The position numbers were made by a program, and so were the translations under genes. The notes under the pieces were generated by a model that saw only the letters and a list, made by a program, of their open reading frames with translations, did not search any database and was not told the origin of the DNA. A stretch of 64,000 bases of DNA from Paenibacillus sp. FSL W8-0426. Lineage in GTDB: Bacteria; Bacillota; Bacilli; Paenibacillales; Paenibacillaceae. Within the stretch, counting starts at the first letter, position 1; each line of letters begins with the position of its first letter. This document shows positions 34,519 to 41,489 of the stretch, piece by piece. The stretch is from NCBI RefSeq assembly GCF_037969725.1, contig NZ_CP150203.1, positions 1,132,001 to 1,196,000 on the forward strand, in the 5' to 3' direction.

Positions 34519-34558
34519 GTAGATAATCACCTCATAAAATTTGAATTTGATGAATGAA

Positions 34559-34993
34559 TCAAAGCTCCTTGAGATTCTGCACCATGCGCTGCACCAGCGA
34601 AGACATCAGCTCCGTTTCCTCGGGCGTAAATCCTTTGCGCGCATGGCGTTCCAGTTTCTGAAAGGCTTCCCGCAAGTCACGAAGGGCCGCATGGCCGAGA
34701 TCGGTGAGATACACCCGCAGACTGCGCAGATCGTTGGGGTCCGGTTCGCGTCGCACATATCCGGCGGCTTCCATGCGTTTCAGCATGACGGTAACGGTGG
34801 CGGGGGCACGATGAAGCTGTTCGGCCAGGCTTTTCTGGGTTTGGCCGTCTTCCCGTTCCAGCTTGAAGAGCAGGGGCGGTTGGCCGGGGTACAATTCCGG
34901 GTGGTTCGTCAGCAATTCGTGGACCATGTATCGCTGCAATTTGACGAGTTCGGACATCTGTCCCATTAACCGATCGTTTCCGGCAGGTTTCAT
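34559..34993 (-). CDS. MarR family repressor of the ABC exporter operon
   Basis: 144 residues from ATG 34993 (GGGAGC upstream). Earlier starts lie upstream of the promoter and are excluded. The winged helix-turn-helix covers about 50-110 ('SLAEQLHRAPATVTVMLKRM', then wing 'RREPDPNDLRSLRVYLT'). First gene of the unit marR, exporter A, exporter B. A perfect palindrome sits at its RNA start, so it likely represses itself and the exporter until an effector binds. Confidence 0.9.
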   Translation of the reverse strand: MKPAGNDRLMGQMSELVKLQRYMVHELLTNHPELYPGQPPLLFKLEREDGQTQKSLAEQLHRAPATVTVMLKRMEAAGYVRREPDPNDLRSLRVYLTDLGHAALRDLREAFQKLERHARKGFTPEETELMSSLVQRMVQNLKEL

Positions 34994-35013
34994 AATAGCT
35001 CCCATCCTTTTAA

Positions 35014-35058
35014 TTAGTCGACTAACTAAATAATAAGTTTGGTTTGACATATGGTCAA
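35014..35058 (-). promoter_or_regulatory. promoter and MarR operator
   Basis: On the minus strand TTGACC (plus 35053-35058), 17-base spacer, TATTAT (plus 35030-35035). The perfect 12-base palindrome TTAGTCGACTAA (35014-35025) covers the expected RNA start. Confidence 0.75.
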
Positions 35059-35172
35059 GTGAAAACGCACCCAAAAGCGAAAAAATGCCAGAAACCTTAC
35101 TTGCACTCTAGGGAGAACACTGGTGTTTTGTACCATAGTTTTGGAATGTAAAGATATCGAGAATTGGAAAAT

Positions 35173-35242
35173 TTGACAGCCGGAAGAGAGGTGTGTTAAT
35201 TTGTTAATATCATTTTGTTAATAACAAATTGTATATAACAAA
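35173..35242 (+). promoter_or_regulatory. promoter with four-half-site operator of the ADP-ribose operon
   Basis: TTGACA at 35173-35178 with a TTAATT -10-like box after 17 bases. Overlapping it and further downstream, TTTGTTA at 35200 and 35214 and TAACAAA at 35222 and 35236 are placed symmetrically about base 35221. The inner pair forms a perfect palindrome TTTGTTA-A-TAACAAA. Expected target of the NrtR-type protein encoded next. Confidence 0.65.
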
Positions 35243-35273
35243 ATACGATGTTCGTGGATTGGGGTTTTCGCTT

Positions 35274-36203
35274 ATGGAGCATGAAGAGAAATTCGAAGGA
35301 AAAGAGCTGGACCGCGGCGATCATGAACGAATGAGCGAGGAACAGTTTCTGGCGTCGTACGATGCGGCCGATTATGAGCGTCCCTCGGTAACGGTGGATA
35401 TGCTGGTGTTTACGGTGCGCAGCGAAGTTCAGGAAAATTACCGGAAGCTCGCCGAGCCTGCGCTCGAACTGCTGCTCATCCGCAGGGGAGGGCATCCTTT
35501 CATGGGCCAATGGGCACTGCCGGGCGGATTCGTCTCCATGCAAGAGTCGCTGGAAGATGCCGCAAGACGGGAGCTGCGGACGGAGACCGGACTGGACGAT
35601 ATCTATCTGGAGCAGCTGTATACGTGGGGCGACGTGGATCGCGATCCGCGCACAAGGGTCATCAGTTGTTCGTATATGGCGCTGGTGGACAGCACGGAAT
35701 TGGAGCTTGAGGCCGGGGACGATGCGAGCGAAGCCGATTGGTTTCGCCTGCAGGAGAGGCTGCTGGAGGAGAAGCGGCATATTCATGAGCGTGGACGCAC
35801 GTTGGAGCGCAGGGTACAGCTGGTGCTGACGAACGGCACGGAGGAGCTGACGGCGATCGTTGAAACGAAGGAAATGACGTCGGGAAGGGTACAGAGCAGC
35901 AGCATGAAAGTCGTGCAAACGGACGGCATTGCCTTTGATCACGCACAGATCATTCATTATGCGCTGGCTCGACTGCGCTCCAAGGTGGACTACACGGATA
36001 TTGCGTTCAATTTGATGCCTGAAACGTTCACGCTGACGGCATTGCAGAAAGTGTATGAAGTCGTTGGCGGCAAAAAGTGGTTACCTGCGGCATTCCGGCG
36101 CAAAATCGCCGATTGGGTCGTCGAGACGGGCGAATATGCGGATCATGGGGGACATCGTCCTTCCCGTTTATACCGGTTGAACCCGGAACGGGAAAACATG
36201 TAG
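35274..36203 (+). CDS. nrtR: NrtR-type Nudix-winged-helix regulator
   Basis: 309 residues from ATG 35274; the longer frame (TTG 35229) starts inside the operator. The N-terminal Nudix domain (about 40-180) has the Nudix box from 'GGFVSMQESLEDAARREL'. Its last part is R-E-L-R-T-E-T-G-L, so one of the two catalytic Glu residues is Thr. This suggests a ligand-binding rather than hydrolysing domain, as in NrtR regulators that sense ADP-ribose or NAD metabolites. The C-terminal winged helix ('TALQKVYEVVGGKKWLPAAF', 'SRLYRL') is also NrtR-like. It heads a run of NADAR, PARG and macrodomain genes and should control them through the symmetric operator upstream. An active ADP-ribose pyrophosphatase role is less likely. 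Confidence 0.85.
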   Translation: MEHEEKFEGKELDRGDHERMSEEQFLASYDAADYERPSVTVDMLVFTVRSEVQENYRKLAEPALELLLIRRGGHPFMGQWALPGGFVSMQESLEDAARRELRTETGLDDIYLEQLYTWGDVDRDPRTRVISCSYMALVDSTELELEAGDDASEADWFRLQERLLEEKRHIHERGRTLERRVQLVLTNGTEELTAIVETKEMTSGRVQSSSMKVVQTDGIAFDHAQIIHYALARLRSKVDYTDIAFNLMPETFTLTALQKVYEVVGGKKWLPAAFRRKIADWVVETGEYADHGGHRPSRLYRLNPERENM

Positions 36204-36299
36204 ACCTGTTCTCATGAACTCTCAGGAACGGTGATGAGCGTAGGACAACCGCACAGAGTATGAGATCAGCAAATCGTTCAAGCAAAGGGGGATAAGAGT

Positions 36300-36791
36300 A
36301 TGAGCAAAGAGAGCAAAGAGAAATTTACGTTTTTTTGGCGGACGGCTTCCCCGTTCTCGCAGTGGCATCCCGCCCGTTTCACGGTAAACGGCACGAGCTA
36401 CTCCAGCGCGGAGCAGTACATGATGCATCAGAAAGCACTGCTGTTCGGGGATCAGGCCATCGCGGACAATATTATGAAGGCAAATTCTCCTTCGGTCCAA
36501 AAAAGGCTGGGCAGGCAGGTGGCGGGCTTCGACCAGGCTGTATGGGAAGAACACTGCAGGCGCATCGTTTACGAAGGCAACTACGCCAAATTCACGCAGG
36601 ACGAACAGCTGCTGAAGGCCCTGCTGGATACGAAGGGAACCACCCTTGTGGAAGCAAGCCCGGATGACCGCATCTGGGGCGTTGGGCTGGCGGAAGAAGA
36701 CCCGCGAATTCGCAATCGAAGTACATGGAGAGGCAGCAATTGGCTGGGTGAAATTTTGACCCGGCTGCGAGAAGAACTTATAGGGAAGTGA
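36300..36791 (+). CDS. NADAR family protein (ADP-ribose / N-glycosidase domain)
   Basis: 163 residues, AAGGGGG eight bases before ATG 36300. It carries the NADAR hallmarks 'FSQWHPARFTVNGTSYSSAE', 'YEGNYAKFTQDEQLLKALLD' and 'LVEASPDDRIWGVGL'. Family members cleave N-glycosidic bonds: YbiA/RibX types act on riboflavin intermediates, and others remove ADP-ribose from modified guanine in DNA or RNA. The company of a PARG and a TARG1-like gene favours the ADP-ribose role here. Cytoplasmic. Its stop codon overlaps the GTG alternative start of the next gene (GTGA), so the two are coupled. Confidence 0.88.
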   Translation: MSKESKEKFTFFWRTASPFSQWHPARFTVNGTSYSSAEQYMMHQKALLFGDQAIADNIMKANSPSVQKRLGRQVAGFDQAVWEEHCRRIVYEGNYAKFTQDEQLLKALLDTKGTTLVEASPDDRIWGVGLAEEDPRIRNRSTWRGSNWLGEILTRLREELIGK

Positions 36792-36796
36792 TCGAG

Positions 36797-37693
36797 ATGA
36801 ATACAAACCATAATGGTCTGAAAAGTATGGGACAGCGTGCGGGCCGTGCACGCATCGCGCAAGAGACGTTAGCGATTCTGGAGGCAGGCGAATACGTGAA
36901 TGGCTATGATCGCCGGGTGAGCATTGCCGCGGATCTGCAAGAGGCCATTCGAAATTCGGTGTTGTACCGACCGGAGGAATTGCCAAAGGTGAGCGAGCAA
37001 GTTCATGCGATGCAGGCGGCCAATTCCACCACTTCGGCAGGATTATCGCATATCGAAGTAACCGGGGAAACGACGCTGGCTGCGGCAGCTCGTCTGGTCG
37101 TAGGCGAAGGACGACAGGACGCGGCCTGCCTGAACTTTGCTTCGGCCAAAAATCCGGGCGGCGGTTTCCTTGGCGGGAGTCAGGCCCAGGAGGAAAGTTT
37201 GGCAAGGGCTACGGGTCTGTATCCATGCATTGCCCAAATGCAGGAAATGTACGAGTTTAATCGTAAACTCCGAACCTGCCTGTACTCGGATCATATGATC
37301 TATTCCCCTGGCGTTCCGGTCATTCGGGATGATGAAGACCGTCTGCTCGACCAGTATTATGCTTCCGCGTTTATCACGGCACCTGCGGTCAATGCAGGCG
37401 TCGTGAAGGAACGGGGCGAGGCGGATGACGAACGGATTGAAGCCGTGATGAAACAGCGTATTGCCTATATTTTGGACGTCGCTGCAGGGCATGGACATCG
37501 CACGATGGTGCTTGGGGCATACGGATGCGGCGTTTTCCGAAACGACCCGTCCAAGGTGGCCGCTTATTTCCATGACGTGTTGATTGGTCAAGGATACGGG
37601 AATCTGTTTGACCGGATCGTATTTGCCGTGTATGACCGCAGTCGCGGTCAGCAAACCTTAAAGGCTTTTCAGGAACGTTTGGCCAAAGCCTGA
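36797..37693 (+). CDS. bacterial-type poly(ADP-ribose) glycohydrolase (TIGR02452 family)
   Basis: 298 residues from ATG 36797; a GTG at 36788 overlapping the previous stop is a possible earlier start. The fold is an extended macrodomain. The PARG signature reads 'NPGGGFLGGSQAQEES', with the catalytic double Glu. 'DHMIYSPGVPVIRDD' and 'LGAYGCGVFRNDPSKVAAYF' are family-specific. The enzyme cuts ribose-ribose bonds in poly(ADP-ribose), or terminal ADP-ribose, in the cytoplasm. It stands third in the operon, 36 bases before the macrodomain gene. Confidence 0.88.
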   Translation: MNTNHNGLKSMGQRAGRARIAQETLAILEAGEYVNGYDRRVSIAADLQEAIRNSVLYRPEELPKVSEQVHAMQAANSTTSAGLSHIEVTGETTLAAAARLVVGEGRQDAACLNFASAKNPGGGFLGGSQAQEESLARATGLYPCIAQMQEMYEFNRKLRTCLYSDHMIYSPGVPVIRDDEDRLLDQYYASAFITAPAVNAGVVKERGEADDERIEAVMKQRIAYILDVAAGHGHRTMVLGAYGCGVFRNDPSKVAAYFHDVLIGQGYGNLFDRIVFAVYDRSRGQQTLKAFQERLAKA

Positions 37694-37729
37694 CGGATTC
37701 GGATTCATGCCCGGAGGAGGGGAACCGCG

Positions 37730-38152
37730 ATGGAATTTCGCGAAATACAACAAGACCTGTTTGCCATGGATGACCGTTACGTTTTGGCCCACTGCATTTC
37801 GGCGGACGCCCGGATGGGGGCAGGCATTGCCGTACAGTTTCGGCAGCGGTTCGGTCTGGAAAACTTGCAGGAACAGGCCAGGATCGAGCCATTGGAGATC
37901 GGGCGATGTTACCGCGTCGGCCGTACTTTGAACCTGGTCACAAAGGCTAAGTTTTCGTACAAACCGACGTATGCTTCCTTTACCCAAGCCGTAGAGTCCA
38001 TGAGGGATGTCTGTCTCGAAGAGGGGATCGAGAAATTGGCCATGCCGCAGATCGGCTGTGGGCTTGACCGATTGAAATGGGAGAAGGCTAGCGGCATCAT
38101 TCGCGATGTTTTCGCCGATACAGATGTCGAGATCGTGGTGTGCAGTCTATGA
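37730..38152 (+). CDS. TARG1/OARD1-like macrodomain ADP-ribosyl hydrolase
   Basis: 140 residues, GGAGGAGGGG upstream of ATG 37730. Macrodomain start 'HCISADARMGAGIAVQF'. The C-terminal half closely follows human TARG1 ('KPTYASFTQAVESM...MPQIGCGLDRLKWEKAS'). By alignment the catalytic pair of TARG1 (Lys84 and Asp125) corresponds to Lys72 and Asp113 here, with the same 41-residue spacing. Relatives, including the DarG antitoxin macrodomain, remove ADP-ribose from glutamate or from thymidine in DNA. The protein has only the macrodomain, without the DarG C-terminal domain, and no DarT toxin lies nearby. Last gene of the cluster. Confidence 0.88.
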   Translation: MEFREIQQDLFAMDDRYVLAHCISADARMGAGIAVQFRQRFGLENLQEQARIEPLEIGRCYRVGRTLNLVTKAKFSYKPTYASFTQAVESMRDVCLEEGIEKLAMPQIGCGLDRLKWEKASGIIRDVFADTDVEIVVCSL

Positions 38153-38167
38153 CTCGAGGCTCAAAAC

Positions 38168-38258
38168 AACAAAACCTCTGCTCCGCGAGGGGAGGGAACG
38201 TGCTTTTTGCATACGCGTTGCACATTTCCCGCCGCTTCCGGAGAGAGGTTTTTTGTGT
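38168..38258. terminator. terminator between the ADP-ribose cluster and the siderophore genes
   Basis: AACAAAACCTCT pairs with AGAGGTTTTTTGT across a branched inner structure (GGGA/TCCC and CGTGC/GCACG-like pairs), with T-rich flanks in both directions. Serves two convergent genes. Confidence 0.6.
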
Positions 38259-38275
38259 TTTCATTGGCCCTGCTG

Positions 38276-39229
38276 TTATTTCGAGAACATTTCTTTGGCT
38301 TCATCCATCGCCATCTGGTTGCCGATGGCGGAGTAGTCGAGCCATGGCTGGGCGCCGATGGTGTATACATGTCCCGCTTTGACGGCTTTCAGGCCTTGCC
38401 AGATCGGATTGCTTTGCAGCTCGGCGAACATGTTTTTCGCTTCGTCATCCGAATTCACCACAACGAAGATGGCATCGGCATCATAGTCCGGCAGCACCTC
38501 GCGAGAGATGACCTGATAGGGCTTCGAGGCATCCATATCGGTAATCCCGTTGGCCGGGGTCAATCCGAGATCGTCAAACAGGATCGGTCCCATTGGACGA
38601 GCTGTACTGAATACGCGCAATTCCTTGGCGGTCACGCGAATGGCCATGACTTTGCCGTCGCCGATTTTGTCATGGATGAGCGATTTCACTTCTTCCGTTT
38701 CCTTGGCGTAATGGTCGATGAACGCATCGGCTTCTTTTTCGCGGTTCACCAGTTTGCCTATGGCTTTCAAATGGTCGTGCCATGTGCCATCATCGAGATT
38801 AAAGACGTGAACCGGCGCGATTTTTTCGAATTTGGCTTGATCGTCGCCGGAGAATTCCTCATCCAGGTAGATGACATCCGGTTTCAAAGCGAGCAGGGCT
38901 TCCATATCGGGGTCTTTGACCGGGCCCAGGGGCGTCGTGTTCTGCAAACGGTCGGCTACATGGGACAGGAAGGCTTTGGCCTCGCCGCCAATAACTGAAC
39001 CAACGGGCGTAATGCCCAATGCGAGCAAGTCGTTGGTCAGGTGGATCGACATGGACGCGATGCGTTGTTCGCCGGTGGAATCGGAAGCAGGACGGTCACC
39101 CGCTTGTCCCGAGGAGGCATTGGAAGAACGGTTGTCGGCAGCGTTGGTTGACGTGCCTGCATTGCCGCATGCCGCCAGCAAAAGCAGCAGGACGGCGCAT
39201 ATGGATAACATCAGGTTTTTCTTGATCAT
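38276..39229 (-). CDS. iron-siderophore-binding lipoprotein
   Basis: 317 residues. Lipobox Ala-Ala-Cys21, then a Ser/Asn/Gly linker and a type III (helical-backbone) binding fold with 'EALLALKPDVIYLDEEFSGD', 'ELRVFSTARPMGPILFDDLG' and 'YTIGAQPWLDYSAIG'. It captures ferric siderophore outside the membrane for the two FecCD permeases encoded just upstream. AAGGAGA lies about 12 bases before ATG 39229. Last gene of the uptake unit. Confidence 0.9.
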   Translation of the reverse strand: MIKKNLMLSICAVLLLLLAACGNAGTSTNAADNRSSNASSGQAGDRPASDSTGEQRIASMSIHLTNDLLALGITPVGSVIGGEAKAFLSHVADRLQNTTPLGPVKDPDMEALLALKPDVIYLDEEFSGDDQAKFEKIAPVHVFNLDDGTWHDHLKAIGKLVNREKEADAFIDHYAKETEEVKSLIHDKIGDGKVMAIRVTAKELRVFSTARPMGPILFDDLGLTPANGITDMDASKPYQVISREVLPDYDADAIFVVVNSDDEAKNMFAELQSNPIWQGLKAVKAGHVYTIGAQPWLDYSAIGNQMAMDEAKEMFSK

Positions 39230-39267
39230 GGATATTCGAAATCTCCTTGGTTTCATTGGAATAGGGG

Positions 39268-40311
39268 TTAACGCGTACGGACGAGTAAATACAGGAAATA
39301 GGGTGCGCCCAGTGCAGCAACGACAATTCCGGCAGGAATCGCATTGGGCTGAAAAAGGGTTCTCCCCACCGTATCGGCTGCGACGAGAATGACCATGCCG
39401 ATCAATCCGGCAGCCGGAATCAAGTGGCGATGCATCGGGCCGACAAGCCTCCGTGCCAGGTGCGGAGCCGCAAGCCCGATGAAGCCGATGCCTCCCGCCA
39501 TCGACACGCTGACGGCCGACAAGGCGACCGTGCACAAGAGCAGCCATATGCGCTGGGATTTTACGGCCGTGCCGATTCCCGTGGCGGCGGCATCCCCAAG
39601 CCCTAGGGCGTCCAGTGTTTTGGAACGGCTCCAGACGTAAGGGATGCACAGCAAGATCCAGGGGAGCAGGGCGGCGACGTGGACCCAGTCCCTTCCCCAG
39701 ACGCTTCCCGCCAGCCAGCGAGCCGCGAAGGAGTAGGTGTCCTCATCGAGGCGCAGGGACAAATACAGCGTCAGCGCGTGAAATCCAGCCGCAACGGCGA
39801 TTCCCACCAGAATGAGTTTGATGGGGGATACCCCGTTATGGCGATCATAGGCGAGCAGCATGATGATCAATGCCGAGAGCATGCCTCCCGCAAAGGTAAA
39901 GAGCGGGATCAGCAATGCGACAGAGCTGTCCATCGAAAAAGAAAGGCTGGCGAACGCCATCAGGCCCAGCGCTGCACCCGCGTGAATGCCCAGAATGCCC
40001 GGATCGGCCAGCGGATTGCGCGTGATGCCCTGCAATGCAGCACCCGCCACGCCAAGACCAGCTCCGGCGAGCACGGTGATCAGAATGCGCGGCAGGCGAT
40101 AATCGAACAGTACGATATGGTCCGCCTCTGAACCGCCGCCAAACAGGGTTTGCAGCACCGCCATGGGCGACAGGCGAATCGTGCCTGTGTTCAGGCTGAC
40201 GATAATGACGACACAGGCGATAGCCAACAGGATCAGGCTGACCGTAATGGATCGTCGTGTGCGCGAAGCGGCGTTCTTTTGGTTTTGATTTTGGTTTCGG
40301 TTTGGGTTCAC
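39268..40311 (-). CDS. FecCD-family siderophore permease, subunit 2
   Basis: 347 residues from GTG 40311, overlapping the TAG of the upstream permease by one base. About nine membrane helices. Family motifs are 'GAALQGITRNPLADPGILGI', 'GGIGFIGLAAPHLARRLVG' and 'AADTVGRTLFQPNAIPAGIV'. The N-terminus is an unusual Asn/Gln run (NPNRNQNQNQKN). Pairs with the other permease to form the channel. Confidence 0.92.
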   Translation of the reverse strand: MNPNRNQNQNQKNAASRTRRSITVSLILLAIACVVIIVSLNTGTIRLSPMAVLQTLFGGGSEADHIVLFDYRLPRILITVLAGAGLGVAGAALQGITRNPLADPGILGIHAGAALGLMAFASLSFSMDSSVALLIPLFTFAGGMLSALIIMLLAYDRHNGVSPIKLILVGIAVAAGFHALTLYLSLRLDEDTYSFAARWLAGSVWGRDWVHVAALLPWILLCIPYVWSRSKTLDALGLGDAAATGIGTAVKSQRIWLLLCTVALSAVSVSMAGGIGFIGLAAPHLARRLVGPMHRHLIPAAGLIGMVILVAADTVGRTLFQPNAIPAGIVVAALGAPYFLYLLVRTR

Positions 40312-41384
40312 TATAAGGCCCTCCTTTCCTTACGGGCCAGAAAGAGGAAAAACGGCACGCCGACAAAGGCGACCATGATGCCCACGGCAAGTTCCTCCGG
40401 CGGATTGACGATGCGTGATCCGAGATCGGCCAGCACCAGCAGAATGGCTCCGAGCAGCGAGGACATCGGAATGATGAGCCGATAATCGACGCCAACCAGT
40501 TTGCGGGAAATATGCGGAATGACCAGTCCGACGAAACCGATGGAACCGACGGCAGAGACGGACACGCCTGCCAGCACGACCACGGCGGCGAGCGCAAGCA
40601 TCCGCGTCCAGCGCAGGCGGATGCCCAGGCTGACGGCAGCCTCTTCCCCGAGGGACATCAGCGATATGCGGCGGGCCAGCGGCATGGTAAGCAGCAGCGT
40701 GATCAGCAATACCGGAACGATGAGTTTGACATGCCGCCACTCCATGCCGCCAAAGCCGCCCGCATACCAAAATGCAAGGTCCTGGCTGAGGTCGAAATAG
40801 ATGGCGATGCCTGCACTCAGGGAGCTGAGCATGGCCGCGACGATGGCCCCGGCCACCGTGAGCCTGATCGATGAAAGCCCGCCCGGCGCAGCCGAGCCAA
40901 GTATGAAAATAAACAGCGTGCTCAGGACCGCGCCGACAAAGGAAATGCCCATCAGCCAGGCATAAGGCAAGCCGGGCCACAGGGCAAAGCTGAGCGCCAC
41001 CATAAACGATGCGCCGGCATTGATGCCGAGCACGCCCGTATCCGCAAGCGGATTGCGGGTGATGCCTTGCATGAGCGCACCGGCAACGGCGAAGGCAGCG
41101 CCGACGACAGCCGCGGCAATGACCCGGGGCAGGCGCAGCTCATGGATGATCTGATGGGGCGTCAGCGCCGGGTTATATTGAAATATGGCTGCCCACACCG
41201 TTTCCAGCGTCAGCGATTTGGCTCCAAGCGAGATCGAGACGAACAGGATCATCAGCAGGACGGCGAGGGCAGACAAGAACATCAGTCCAACCGTTGTCGC
41301 ATTTCTGGACGAGTTGGGCTTCCGATTTGGCCAAGCAGGATGTTGGATGCGGGTCACTCCTTTGTTGCCAGCACAACGAAGCAT
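40311..41384 (-). CDS. FecCD-family siderophore permease, subunit 1
   Basis: 357 residues as read from ATG 41384. No good ribosome site precedes that codon, and the AAAGGAG 20 bases inside hints at a later start, so the first 10-15 residues are uncertain. Motifs: 'ALMQGITRNPLADTGVLGIN', 'GSIGFVGLVIPHISRKLVG', 'LADLGSRIVNPPEELAVGIM'. It is the first gene after the Fur-box promoter. The unit contains no ATPase, so an ATPase from elsewhere must be shared, as FeuABC uses YusV in Bacillus. Confidence 0.9.
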   Translation of the reverse strand: MLRCAGNKGVTRIQHPAWPNRKPNSSRNATTVGLMFLSALAVLLMILFVSISLGAKSLTLETVWAAIFQYNPALTPHQIIHELRLPRVIAAAVVGAAFAVAGALMQGITRNPLADTGVLGINAGASFMVALSFALWPGLPYAWLMGISFVGAVLSTLFIFILGSAAPGGLSSIRLTVAGAIVAAMLSSLSAGIAIYFDLSQDLAFWYAGGFGGMEWRHVKLIVPVLLITLLLTMPLARRISLMSLGEEAAVSLGIRLRWTRMLALAAVVVLAGVSVSAVGSIGFVGLVIPHISRKLVGVDYRLIIPMSSLLGAILLVLADLGSRIVNPPEELAVGIMVAFVGVPFFLFLARKERRAL

Positions 41385-41396
41385 TGCTGCTGTTAT

Positions 41397-41427
41397 TGAT
41401 TATCATTATCAATTAGAGATCATTATA
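41397..41427 (-). promoter_or_regulatory. Fur box and promoter of the siderophore uptake operon
   Basis: TGATAATGATAATCA on the minus strand (41397-41411) matches the 7-1-7 Fur box TGATAATNATTATCA at all but one arm position. TATAAT (plus 41422-41427) stands just before it, so Fur would cover the RNA start under iron sufficiency. Confidence 0.75.
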
Positions 41428-41489
41428 AAATCTTAATTCATGCCCGTACATGACATAAATTAAGATGTTCGGGATGGACATTTTTCAGA

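Noticed and set aside
36300..36791. Thought of assigning the NADAR gene to riboflavin metabolism
   Set aside because: No riboflavin gene or FMN riboswitch lies nearby, while both following genes act on ADP-ribose; kept as alternative only.
36222..37205. 327-codon minus-strand frame under the NADAR and PARG genes
   Set aside because: Covers two conserved genes on the other strand and has no start signal or domain.
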